A program made the position numbers and the translations under genes. From Blautia_A aquisgranensis (GTDB lineage Bacteria > Bacillota > Clostridia > Lachnospirales > Lachnospiraceae), in assembly GCF_040096615.1 (NCBI RefSeq), contig NZ_JBBMEJ010000002.1, forward strand, positions 62,001 through 126,000: a stretch of 64,000 nt of DNA, given 5' to 3'. Positions within the stretch are counted from its first letter, which is position 1. Every line of letters begins with the position of its first letter. Positions 8,125-17,232 of this stretch are shown here, piece after piece. The notes under the pieces were generated by a model. It saw only the letters and a list, made by a program, of their open reading frames with translations, made no database searches and had not been told where the DNA came from.

Positions 8125-9432
8125 ATGAGTAGAGAGATGAAAGATTCTGGGGTTGAATGGATTGGGGAGATACCGAAAAATTGGAATGTGCAACGTGTAA
8201 AAAATGCATTTGTTCGAAAAAAAGCAGAAGCACATCAAGAAAATCCTGTTGTTTTATCTCTTGCAAGGGCAGGAGTAAAAGTACGTGATTTATCAAAAAA
8301 TGAAGGACAAATAGCAGAAAGCTATTACAATTATAATCTTGTAGAGTTTGGGGATTTGTTATTGAATCCAATGGATTTATACAGTGGTGCTAATTGTAGT
8401 ATTTCAATGGTTGAAGGAGTTATTAGTCCAGCTTATATCAATCTTCGTGCAAAAAGTGGCTATAGTTCAAGATTCTATGATTATTACTTTAAAACACAGT
8501 ACTGGTCAATGGCAATGTTTGCACATGGGAAAGGTGTTTCTTTTGAGAATAGATGGACCCTAGGAATTGAAGAATTGTTTAACTATAAAATTCCGGTACC
8601 GTTGGAGAACGAGCAAGATAAAATTGCAGATTTTTTAGATGGACAATGTGAGAAAATAAATTTAGCAATAGAAAAAGCTAAAGTATCTATCGAGGAATAT
8701 CGAAATTTAAAACAGTCATTTATTACACAAATTGTAACAAAAGGGATCAATGAAAATGATACGATGAAGGAGAGCGGAATTGAGTGGATAGGTAAAATTC
8801 CGGCTTCATGGAAAGTAACACAACTACGACATTGTGCAAGTATAAGATCTGGGATTACATTGGGAAAAACATATTCAAAAGATACTGAATTAGTTGAAAT
8901 GCCATATTTAAGAGTAGCAAATGTCCAGGATGGTTATGTAGATACGAATGATATTGCTGTTCTTCAAGTAAGTAAAGATGAAATAGAGAAATATAGCTTA
9001 TCAGCTGGAGAAGTTCTTATGACAGAAGGAGGGGACAGGGATAAGCTGGGACGCGGTTGTGTATGGGATGGACGAATTACACCATGTTTGCATCAGAATC
9101 ACATTTTTGCTGTTAAAGTAAAAGAGAAACTGTTAAATCCACATTATTTAGAATATTTAACGGCTTCATCTGTTGGACGTACTTATTTTGATGTTACTGC
9201 GGTGAAAACAACGAATCTTGCATGCACAAGTTCAAGTAAGGTGTTAGCATTCACAATTCCTTTGCCAAGTATAGATGAGCAGAATGAATTTGTAGATTAT
9301 TTAAAAGAAAAATGTGGTTGTATTGAAAATGTTATTTTTAAGAAAGAGCAGTTTATAAGTGAACTGGAAAATTACAAAAAATCCCTGATTTACGAATATG
9401 TCACCGGGAAGAAGGAGGTGCCGGAAATTTGA
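8125..9432 (+). CDS. hsdS: Type I specificity subunit HsdS
   Basis: About 435 residues with the classic two-fold layout: two target-recognition domains each introduced by the same phrase (MKDSGVEWIGEIPKNW at the start, MKESGIEWIGKIPASW near residue 213) and each followed by a helical spacer (NEQDKIADFLDGQCEKI; DEQNEFVDYLKEKCGCI). The two domains differ, so the target should be asymmetric and bipartite. A longer in-frame open stretch begins at 8020 inside hsdM, but ATG 8125 with upstream GGGGGTGA is the sensible start. No inverted repeats or spare hsdS fragments indicating phase variation are seen nearby. Confidence 0.92.
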   Translation: MSREMKDSGVEWIGEIPKNWNVQRVKNAFVRKKAEAHQENPVVLSLARAGVKVRDLSKNEGQIAESYYNYNLVEFGDLLLNPMDLYSGANCSISMVEGVISPAYINLRAKSGYSSRFYDYYFKTQYWSMAMFAHGKGVSFENRWTLGIEELFNYKIPVPLENEQDKIADFLDGQCEKINLAIEKAKVSIEEYRNLKQSFITQIVTKGINENDTMKESGIEWIGKIPASWKVTQLRHCASIRSGITLGKTYSKDTELVEMPYLRVANVQDGYVDTNDIAVLQVSKDEIEKYSLSAGEVLMTEGGDRDKLGRGCVWDGRITPCLHQNHIFAVKVKEKLLNPHYLEYLTASSVGRTYFDVTAVKTTNLACTSSSKVLAFTIPLPSIDEQNEFVDYLKEKCGCIENVIFKKEQFISELENYKKSLIYEYVTGKKEVPEI

Positions 9433-12400
9433 GCATAGATGTTACCACAGAGAAACGTTTTGAATCGGATATTGAAGAATTTTTTTTGTCGCCAGCAGGT
9501 GGATATACACACAATCAAGATGCATATGATTCGCAGCTTGGTGTATACAAAGATACTTTGCTACGGTTTATTCAGAAAACACAACCGAAAGAATGGAAGC
9601 GTTTTTTGCTGCAAAACAAAGTGGATCCGGAGCGGAAATTTTGTCTTGCGTTCAATAATGCCTGTGATATGGATGGACTCATTTCTGTATTACGCCATGG
9701 CTTCAAGCACAGAGGAATTCCATTTAAAGTCTGCTATTTTAAACCGGAATCAGGTCTGAATCAGACGGCGATGTCTTTATACGAAGAGAATGAGATTACC
9801 TGTAATAGACAATGGTTTTATTCCAATGATACACACAATTCTGTGGATATGGTTCTGGCTGTGAATGGAATTCCGGTATTTGCATTGGAATTAAAGAATC
9901 AGTATACCGGACAGAACGTAGATCATGCAAAACGACAGTGGATGTATGATCGTGATCCAAGAGAAATTTGTTTTCAGTTCAATAAAAGAATTTTAGGGTA
10001 TTTCTGCATTGATCAGTTGGAAGTCTGGATGACAACAAAGCTAGAGGGAAAAAATACATATTTTCTACCGTTCAATCAGGGATCAAATGGTGCCGGAAAG
10101 GATGGCGGAAAGGGAAATCCGGCAAACCCGAATGGCTATCCGACGGCGTACTTCTGGGAGTATGTATTTCAGAAAGATAGTATGATGGATATCATTCAGA
10201 AATTTATCCATTTGCAAATCAAAGAAGAAAAGAAACGGTTGCCGGATGACACAGAGCAGGTTACGAAAAAGAAAACACTGATATTTCCAAGATATCATCA
10301 GTTGGATGTGGTGCGTAAGTTAATTGCAGATGTACGGGAAGAAGGATCGGGGCACAATTATCTGATTCAGCACAGTGCCGGATCTGGAAAATCAAATTCG
10401 ATTGCCTGGACAGCATATAGACTGGCATCCTTGCATGATGCCAATGATATATCTGTTTTCAGCAGTGTTATTGTAGTGACAGATCGAACTGTGCTAGATG
10501 CTCAGCTACAGGAAACGATTTCAGGATTTGACCATACGATAGGTGCAGTAGAGACGATTGATGATAAAAAGAATTCAAAAAATTTGAGAGATGCAATTAA
10601 TAATGGTGCAAGAATTATTGTAACTACTTTGCAGAAATTTCCGGTGATTTATCAGGAAGTGGATAAGGTGGCCGGAAGAAACTTTGCGATCATTGTTGAC
10701 GAAGCACATTCTTCACAGACTGGAAGTTCGGCAATGAAATTGAAGGCCACATTAGCAGATACAGAGGCAGCATTACGGGAATATGCAGAAATAGAGGGGA
10801 AAGCAGAAGATGAAATTGACAGAAATGATAAACTTGTTCAGGAAATGCTGACACATGGAAAGCATCCGAACTTATCATTTTTTGCATTTACAGCGACTCC
10901 GAAACCAGCGACATTAGAGATGTTTGGTAGCCAATGGACTGATGGAAGTTTTCATCCATTTCATATTTATAGTATGAGACAGGCGATTGAAGAAGGATTT
11001 ATTTTGGATGTACTGCAGAACTACATGACATACAGTATTTGTTTCAAGATAGCAAAAGATACACCGGAAAATCCAGAGCTTCCGGAGAGCAGAGCAACAA
11101 AGATTATCAAAAAGTATGAGAAATTGCATCCATATAATATCAGCCAGAAATCACAAATTATTGTAGAAACTTTTCGGGAAACGACCAAAAATAAAATTGG
11201 AGGAAAAGGGAAGATGATGGTAGTTACAGACTCCAGACTGGCTGCAGTTCGATATTTCCATGAAATTAAACGGTATATTCAAGAACGGCATTATGCAGAT
11301 ATGGATATTTTAGCGGCATTTTCCGGCAGCGTGCAGGATGGTGACGAAGAATATACAGAGTCTGGACTAAATGTAAGAAAAGATGGAAGTCATATATCAG
11401 AAGGACAGACCAAGGAAGAGTTTCATGACAACTTTAATGTCCTTGTTGTTGCAGAAAAATATCAGACAGGATTTGATGAGCCTTTGCTACATACTATGAT
11501 TGTGGACAAAAAATTGAAAAATGTAAAGGCTGTGCAGACATTATCACGTTTGAACCGCACCTGCCCTGGAAAAGTAGATACATTTGTGTTGGATTTCGCA
11601 AATAAGAAAGAGGATATTCTGGAAGCATTTCAACCATTTTATCAGGAGACAAGCCTTGAGCAGGAAGTAAATGTGGATTTGATTTACCAGACAGAAAAAG
11701 AACTTTTGGATTATGCGATTTATAATGAGCATGATATTAATGCTTTTATAAACGTATGGAATCATCCGGGAAAACAAGATGCAACTGCCATGGGAAAAAT
11801 GACGAGTGTGTTGAAACCGATAGCAGACAGGTACAATTTGAAGAATCCGGAAGAACGATATCAATTCAGAAGACTGGTAAGAAAGCTGATCCGATGGTAC
11901 AGCTATATCACACAGGTAGTTCGTATGTTTGATGAAGATATGCATAAGGAATACCTGTTTCTGAGTTACCTGATTGGACTGCTTCCAGAAGAAAAAGAAG
12001 AGCCAGTCGATCTGGATGGAAAATTGAAACTGGAATATTATAAGCTGCAGAAAACATTTGAAGGTGCGATAACACTGGATAAAATTGATGGTCAGTATGT
12101 TTCGTCCAAGAAGCAAGGAGTACAGGGGAACAGACAGAAAAGTACATTGGATGAAATATTGGACAAGATTAATGAAAAGTATAAAGGACAATTTTCAGAA
12201 GGTGATCGGGTAATGCTGGGTGCTTTACATGATAAATTGATTGAAGATGATAAACTGGCAAGCTCGGCTCGCACTTCTGATCCAAGAATATTCACGGAAA
12301 GTATTTTTCCATCAGCGTTTGGAAATGCAGCAATGGAAAGCTATATGGAGGCCCAGGACAGTTATGGATCACTGTTTGAGGACAAAAGCAAGTACGATGC

Positions 12401-12530
12401 TGTAATGAGTGCGTTAGCAGGGGTGATTTATAGGGAAATGCGGTCAAAAAAGACTGTGGATTACCGGAAAGTTGAACGAGATGAGCAGGTTCAAATGGTG
12501 GCGGAAGAACCGGTTAAATATGGGAAATAA
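9429..12530 (+). CDS. hsdR: Type I restriction endonuclease subunit HsdR
   Basis: 1033-residue motor/nuclease subunit. In order: N-terminal PD-(D/E)xK nuclease core (DMVLAVNGIPVFALELKNQ, about residues 137-155), Walker A HSAGSGKSNS (about 315), DEAH box IIVDEAHSSQTG (about 420), motif III FAFTATPKPATL (about 482), and helicase motif VI region LSRLNRTCPGK (about 705), then a C-terminal helical domain that docks on the methylase. Translation starts at TTG 9429 overlapping the hsdS stop (TTGA) and preceded by GAAGGAGG. All key catalytic motifs are present, so the enzyme should be functional. Confidence 0.95.
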   Translation: MSIDVTTEKRFESDIEEFFLSPAGGYTHNQDAYDSQLGVYKDTLLRFIQKTQPKEWKRFLLQNKVDPERKFCLAFNNACDMDGLISVLRHGFKHRGIPFKVCYFKPESGLNQTAMSLYEENEITCNRQWFYSNDTHNSVDMVLAVNGIPVFALELKNQYTGQNVDHAKRQWMYDRDPREICFQFNKRILGYFCIDQLEVWMTTKLEGKNTYFLPFNQGSNGAGKDGGKGNPANPNGYPTAYFWEYVFQKDSMMDIIQKFIHLQIKEEKKRLPDDTEQVTKKKTLIFPRYHQLDVVRKLIADVREEGSGHNYLIQHSAGSGKSNSIAWTAYRLASLHDANDISVFSSVIVVTDRTVLDAQLQETISGFDHTIGAVETIDDKKNSKNLRDAINNGARIIVTTLQKFPVIYQEVDKVAGRNFAIIVDEAHSSQTGSSAMKLKATLADTEAALREYAEIEGKAEDEIDRNDKLVQEMLTHGKHPNLSFFAFTATPKPATLEMFGSQWTDGSFHPFHIYSMRQAIEEGFILDVLQNYMTYSICFKIAKDTPENPELPESRATKIIKKYEKLHPYNISQKSQIIVETFRETTKNKIGGKGKMMVVTDSRLAAVRYFHEIKRYIQERHYADMDILAAFSGSVQDGDEEYTESGLNVRKDGSHISEGQTKEEFHDNFNVLVVAEKYQTGFDEPLLHTMIVDKKLKNVKAVQTLSRLNRTCPGKVDTFVLDFANKKEDILEAFQPFYQETSLEQEVNVDLIYQTEKELLDYAIYNEHDINAFINVWNHPGKQDATAMGKMTSVLKPIADRYNLKNPEERYQFRRLVRKLIRWYSYITQVVRMFDEDMHKEYLFLSYLIGLLPEEKEEPVDLDGKLKLEYYKLQKTFEGAITLDKIDGQYVSSKKQGVQGNRQKSTLDEILDKINEKYKGQFSEGDRVMLGALHDKLIEDDKLASSARTSDPRIFTESIFPSAFGNAAMESYMEAQDSYGSLFEDKSKYDAVMSALAGVIYREMRSKKTVDYRKVERDEQVQMVAEEPVKYGK

Positions 12531-12572
12531 AAAAGAAACTATGATGGTATGAAAAGGCAAGGGAGGGTTTTT

Positions 12573-14420
12573 ATGTGGCTAGATAATGCGTCAGATATTG
12601 ATATTTTATTTTATGAGCCGTATGCAAGAATAATTGCCGATATTGCAAAAAATGAACAATATAATCCATTGACAGTTGGTGTGTTTGGATTATGGGGTGC
12701 AGGAAAATCAACCTTATTGAAGTTAATAGGTGAAAAACTTAAGAGTCAGGATGGAATTATTTGTGTAACTATTAATGCATGGATGTTTGAATCATATGAC
12801 GATGCTAAAACTGCAATTATGGAGGCTTTATTACAGGAACTTAAAGAGGAAGTTCCTGTAGAAGAAACTAAAAAGAAATTGGGCAAATTAATAAAAAGAG
12901 TTGACTGGTTTAAGTTAGGAACAAAAGCAATATCCACGCTTGCACCTGTAGTTGCAAGCGTGGCAACAGGAAATCCATTGCCTATGTTGTTAAATGTAAC
13001 GGGAAGTGCTGAAGAAATTGGAAATACAGTCAAAAATGCAGCAAATTCCATACAGTCATTAAAAGATGAATATTGGAAAGAGGAAGATGCATCAAATGAT
13101 GAAAGCACGATAAACAATATCAGGAAATTTAGAGAGGAATTTTCTGATGCATTGAAAAGTGACGATATTAAAAATGTAGTTGTAATGATAGATGATTTAG
13201 ACAGATGTCGTCCAGAACGAATAATTGAAATATTGGAAGTAATTAAACTATTCTTGTCCGTTGACAGGACAACTTTTATTATTGCTGCAGATGAAAATGT
13301 TATAAAGTACTCTATCCGTGAAAAGTATCCACCAATGAATGGATTTGATGTAGAACTGGACAAAGAATACATTGAAAAAATTATTCAATTGCCAATATAT
13401 ATCCCGGAGTTATCGGCAAAGGATATACAAAATTATCTATTATTATTGGTCACACAAAGCTATTTGGAACAAGAGAGTTTTAAGCATCTAATAGATAAGA
13501 TATTCGAAGAAAAAAGAACAATTTCTGGGGATGTAATTACGCTAGAAGAAATTAATAAGTCGATTGGTGAGTTAGGATTGAATTGGCAGGATGGAGGACA
13601 AACAGCTTTTAATGAGACGGCGAAAATTATTGATGAAATAAGAGAAATTGTTGCATCTACATTGAAAGGCAATCCACGCCAGGCAAAACGCTTTTTGAAC
13701 ACATTTATTACCAAACGCCAGTTGGCAAAAATTTATTATGGTGATGAAATTGATATTTCCATTTTAGCCAAATTATTAGTGTTGCAAAAGTTGGATAATG
13801 ACTTGTTTATACAATTGAATGAATGGAATAAAGAATTTGATACTGAAAATAAAGAATTTAAGGAAATTCGAACAAAAGTGATGGAGGGAAATGTTGATGC
13901 TCAGAATCCGTGGAACACATCACAAATAAAAAAGTGGCTAGAATGCAAACCTGTTGAATTAGAAAAATATCGATTGGAAAAATATTTTTATTTGACAAGA
14001 GAAAATTTGAAAAGATCTAGTATTGACGAGTCTGGATTCAGTAAAAATACGAAAGAAATTTTGGAAAGAATTGGACGAGCTAAATCTGGTCAAATGGTGG
14101 CTATTATAAAAGATATGGAAAAGTTGAGAGCAGAAGAAATTGCGGATACATTTAAGGTTGTTGTATCAAAAATCGAAAAAGGTGAAATGAAATTTTTTGT
14201 TGTAAGAGATTTGTTTTTGAATTTTGATGCATATAAAGGAAAAATAGTGGATGCAATTGGAAAATCAACAGTTCCAATTAAAGCAGGTGATATGGCTGCA
14301 TTAAGAACAATGTATAATAGTGATACGGGAAATATGAATACTGTATTAGAAACCATGGTAAAAAGAGGAACGTTAACAGACGAGCAGATTACAGAAATAA
14401 AAGAGCAGAGGAAAAGCTAA
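12573..14420 (+). CDS. qatA: QatA: KAP-family P-loop NTPase of the Qat anti-phage system
   Basis: 615-residue KAP NTPase. Walker A is FGLWGAGKSTLLK (about residue 33) and Walker B VVMIDDLDRCRPERI (about residue 210), the latter typical of KAP proteins; a moderately hydrophobic stretch lies between them (about residues 115-145). ATG 12573 is preferred over the earlier in-frame ATG at 12549 because GGGAGG at 12561-12566 lies between them at correct spacing. Together with the next three genes it matches the experimentally described Qat defence system (QatABCD). The trigger and mechanism are unknown; KAP proteins are often membrane-associated. Confidence 0.9.
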   Translation: MWLDNASDIDILFYEPYARIIADIAKNEQYNPLTVGVFGLWGAGKSTLLKLIGEKLKSQDGIICVTINAWMFESYDDAKTAIMEALLQELKEEVPVEETKKKLGKLIKRVDWFKLGTKAISTLAPVVASVATGNPLPMLLNVTGSAEEIGNTVKNAANSIQSLKDEYWKEEDASNDESTINNIRKFREEFSDALKSDDIKNVVVMIDDLDRCRPERIIEILEVIKLFLSVDRTTFIIAADENVIKYSIREKYPPMNGFDVELDKEYIEKIIQLPIYIPELSAKDIQNYLLLLVTQSYLEQESFKHLIDKIFEEKRTISGDVITLEEINKSIGELGLNWQDGGQTAFNETAKIIDEIREIVASTLKGNPRQAKRFLNTFITKRQLAKIYYGDEIDISILAKLLVLQKLDNDLFIQLNEWNKEFDTENKEFKEIRTKVMEGNVDAQNPWNTSQIKKWLECKPVELEKYRLEKYFYLTRENLKRSSIDESGFSKNTKEILERIGRAKSGQMVAIIKDMEKLRAEEIADTFKVVVSKIEKGEMKFFVVRDLFLNFDAYKGKIVDAIGKSTVPIKAGDMAALRTMYNSDTGNMNTVLETMVKRGTLTDEQITEIKEQRKS

Positions 14421-14421
14421 T

Positions 14422-15105
14422 ATGGGTACATCAAAAGGATATATAGCACCAACAACATCGCATTGGTCAACCGCAAAAAGAGCAGTGACGGCCTTTATAA
14501 ATAATAGAGACTTTGATTCTAAAGCGAAAGCTGCTAGTAAATATGCTACAGCAATGAAAACAGATATGTCGACAGGTGGTAGTTTTCAATCGGCAGCTGC
14601 AAGAACTTTAGGCTTTGCACAAAAAGTTGCGTCTGGTGGGCTGGACAATGCTTTGCGTGAATATAATAGAGAGGATCTTATAGGGAAGCCGTCGGAAGTT
14701 GTTTGGACAGAATTACTGCATGAATTCACAAATTCTGGAGCATCTGTAGAAGATAATATGGCAGCAGACGCATTGTCACAGGCTATGGATAATTTGGAAA
14801 TAGAAGATATTGCGGATATAGGGAATGTTTCAGTTGATATATTACTGAAGGAAATGTTGAAAGAATACATAAAAGAAAATTTTGATTTTAGATATGAAGA
14901 AAAAATATCCAAAGGGAAAACACCTGCACAAACATCTGCAATTTTAAATGATATGCATGAATATATAGAAAATAGTATTGACGGTGATTTGAACTTGGAT
15001 AATTTGAAATCGGTTGATTTTTCTAACATGGGAACATCACAAATCGTGGAGGATGCATTAAGAGATGCCTTGTCTGTATTTGAAAAGTATTATGGGGAGG
15101 AGTAG
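14422..15105 (+). CDS. qatB: QatB: uncharacterised Qat defence component
   Basis: 227-residue protein with no catalytic motif that I recognise. The N-terminus is Ser/Thr/Ala-rich (GTSKGYIAPTTSHWSTAKRAV), the rest helical. Its place between the KAP ATPase and the QueC-like gene, one base after qatA and two bases before qatC, identifies it as QatB. It is required in the described Qat system, but its biochemical role is unknown. No signal peptide or membrane segment is visible. Confidence 0.85.
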   Translation: MGTSKGYIAPTTSHWSTAKRAVTAFINNRDFDSKAKAASKYATAMKTDMSTGGSFQSAAARTLGFAQKVASGGLDNALREYNREDLIGKPSEVVWTELLHEFTNSGASVEDNMAADALSQAMDNLEIEDIADIGNVSVDILLKEMLKEYIKENFDFRYEEKISKGKTPAQTSAILNDMHEYIENSIDGDLNLDNLKSVDFSNMGTSQIVEDALRDALSVFEKYYGEE

Positions 15106-15107
15106 AA

Positions 15108-16478
15108 ATGCGGTTTTGGGTTGATAAGGAACAAGAGAAAAAGCCAGATGGCGAATGGAAAGATGCATATGTTTTTTCGATTAATCGAAAACAATATAGT
15201 ACGATATTTACAAATATAACGAATAGCTGGTACCGGATGGACCAAATGCAGATTCCTGCAATATATGAGGATTTATTTATAATAGGTTTGAGTATTTTTG
15301 CTTTAGACAAAAGAGTATCCAGAAGAAGGTTTAAAAATTGTTGGACTAGAGATATAAATGTATCAATTCCGGTATTGGAATATGATAAATGGAAGGATAC
15401 GGGCTTACAATGGGAAAAAATGCTTGGATTTTTAACGGGAGATCATTGGCATATTGTATTTAGAAAAAGCGAAGTAATATATAGCTATAGAGAGCATGCA
15501 AATAGGATTCATTTGAATGTTCAGGATTGTGATTGTGTATGTTTGTTTTCAGGAGGATTGGATTCTTTTTGTGGTGCAATTAGACTATTAGAAGAAGGGG
15601 GATCTCCTTGCCTGGTTGGACATAATGAATATCCTAAACTTGCAAAAAGACAGAATTTATTTGTCAGGACTTTTCAGGATCTTTATCCAGAACAATCTGT
15701 TAAATTTATTAGTTTTACAGCAAATTCCAGAGCTCCTATAAGTGAAAAAGAAGGAATATTAAAGGGGAGCGAAAATACTTCTCGTGGCAGGTCATTACTG
15801 TTTTTATGTGCAGCACTTAGCGTGGCTGGTATTTTAGGAGAAAATGTACCGGTTTATATTCCGGAAAATGGATTCATCGGACTCAATATTCCACTAACGG
15901 GAGGAAGAAAAGGGACTTGCAGTACAAGAACTACTCATCCATATTTTTTAAGACAATTTAATGGTATCTTAGAACAGGTAGGAATAAAGAATACTATTAC
16001 TAATTTTTTTGCGTACAATACAAAGAGAGAGATTGTAGGACAAGTTAAAGATACAGATGCATTTAAAAGCTGTTATGCAGATACAATTTCATGCTCACAT
16101 CCTTGTTTAGCAAGATATAATAAAAAGGGCTCTAAAGAATATCCTGTAAACTGCGGATACTGTTATCCGTGTTTGATACGCAAAAGTTCACTTTTGGACA
16201 TAGATGAGATAAAAAAATATTCTTATCAGGGAGAAGCTTATGATTTTTTGATAGAATATGAAGAAAGTGAGAAGAGTGCAGATTTAAGAGCGGTGCTTGG
16301 AAGTATCTATCGTTGTAAACATTCTTCGGATAAAGAATTAAAAAGATATATTAGATGCGTAGGAGAATTAACAGAAGAGGAAGTTGAAAAATTTTTATCA
16401 TTATACAAGAAAAGTATAGAGGATTTAGTACAACTTTTTTCCGCAGATCAGAGAATGAAGGAGTATCTGGGATTATGA
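15108..16478 (+). CDS. qatC: QatC: QueC-like PP-loop protein of the Qat system
   Basis: 456 residues. A PP-loop ATP-pyrophosphatase signature CLFSGGLDSFCGA lies near residue 145, as in QueC (7-cyano-7-deazaguanine synthase), and a cysteine cluster CGYCYPCLIRKSS near residue 352 corresponds to the QueC zinc site. QueC-like enzymes in defence loci are thought to modify or conjugate 7-deazaguanine-type nucleobases onto target molecules; whether QatC does so is not settled. The N-terminal about 135 residues are extra relative to housekeeping QueC. There are no queD/queE/queF neighbours, arguing against ordinary queuosine synthesis. The stop overlaps the qatD start by 4 nt. Confidence 0.92.
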   Translation: MRFWVDKEQEKKPDGEWKDAYVFSINRKQYSTIFTNITNSWYRMDQMQIPAIYEDLFIIGLSIFALDKRVSRRRFKNCWTRDINVSIPVLEYDKWKDTGLQWEKMLGFLTGDHWHIVFRKSEVIYSYREHANRIHLNVQDCDCVCLFSGGLDSFCGAIRLLEEGGSPCLVGHNEYPKLAKRQNLFVRTFQDLYPEQSVKFISFTANSRAPISEKEGILKGSENTSRGRSLLFLCAALSVAGILGENVPVYIPENGFIGLNIPLTGGRKGTCSTRTTHPYFLRQFNGILEQVGIKNTITNFFAYNTKREIVGQVKDTDAFKSCYADTISCSHPCLARYNKKGSKEYPVNCGYCYPCLIRKSSLLDIDEIKKYSYQGEAYDFLIEYEESEKSADLRAVLGSIYRCKHSSDKELKRYIRCVGELTEEEVEKFLSLYKKSIEDLVQLFSADQRMKEYLGL

Positions 16479-17203
16479 TTCAACACCTTATTGATACACA
16501 CTTTCATCTGGATTATTACAAAGAGCATCAGAAAATATATGACGGAATAAATGAAAGAAAACAATATACATTGTGCATGACGAATTCGCCTGGAGTATAT
16601 ATATCCTGTAAACGCATATATCCGGAAACAAAATATTTGAAATTTGCACTTGGATTCCATCCACAGGATGTATCACTGAAAGATGCGGATTTTTATGATT
16701 TTATGCAATTGGTAAATACAACTAATTATGTAGGAGAAATAGGACTTGATTTTTCAAGACAAAGTTATATTTCGCGTAATAAACAATGTATGTATTTTGA
16801 GCAAATTGTAAGAGTGTGTGCAGAAAAGGATAAATTAATGTCTGTGCATCTTAGAAGAGCGGAGGAAGAAGCAATATCTATTTTGAAAAAATATCGTCCT
16901 CGTAGGTGCATTATTCATTGGTTTAATGGAAACGGAGAGCAATTGCAACAATTAGTGGATATAGGATGTTATTTTTCACTTAATTCTAACATGGTAACAA
17001 ATGAAAAGAATAAAGAAAAATTGTATTTGATACCAAAAACAAGAGTATTAATTGAAAGTGATGGACCGTTTACAAAAATTGATGGAAAAAAGTACACATT
17101 TAACAACTTAATAAAAATATACGAGTTAGTTGCACGATATTATAATGAACCAGACATTATTAAGATGGTTTATGCTAATTTTCGAGATATTCTTTCAAAA
17201 TAG
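16475..17203 (+). CDS. qatD: QatD: TatD-like metal-dependent nuclease of the Qat system
   Basis: 242-residue TatD-family amidohydrolase-fold hydrolase. The metal ligands are all visible: DTHFHLD near the N-terminus, GFHPQDV, GEIGLDF (glutamate, about residue 88), SVHLRR (about 124), IIHWFNG (about 147) and ESDGPF (aspartate, about 191). TatD proteins are Mg-dependent DNases; in the Qat system this subunit is likely the nuclease or hydrolase effector. It starts at ATG 16475 overlapping the qatC stop and is the last of the four Qat genes. Confidence 0.92.
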   Translation: MIQHLIDTHFHLDYYKEHQKIYDGINERKQYTLCMTNSPGVYISCKRIYPETKYLKFALGFHPQDVSLKDADFYDFMQLVNTTNYVGEIGLDFSRQSYISRNKQCMYFEQIVRVCAEKDKLMSVHLRRAEEEAISILKKYRPRRCIIHWFNGNGEQLQQLVDIGCYFSLNSNMVTNEKNKEKLYLIPKTRVLIESDGPFTKIDGKKYTFNNLIKIYELVARYYNEPDIIKMVYANFRDILSK

Positions 17204-17232
17204 TGTTAATTGCAAAGTTAGAGGGTGATTTT

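Noticed and set aside
8125..9432. Possible phase-variable hsdS
   Set aside because: The two target-recognition halves share only short protein-level phrases; no inverted DNA repeats, silent hsdS cassette or adjacent invertase were found.
15108..17203. Ordinary queuosine biosynthesis (QueC) plus housekeeping TatD
   Set aside because: No queD/queE/queF neighbours; order and coupling with KAP ATPase and QatB match the Qat defence system.
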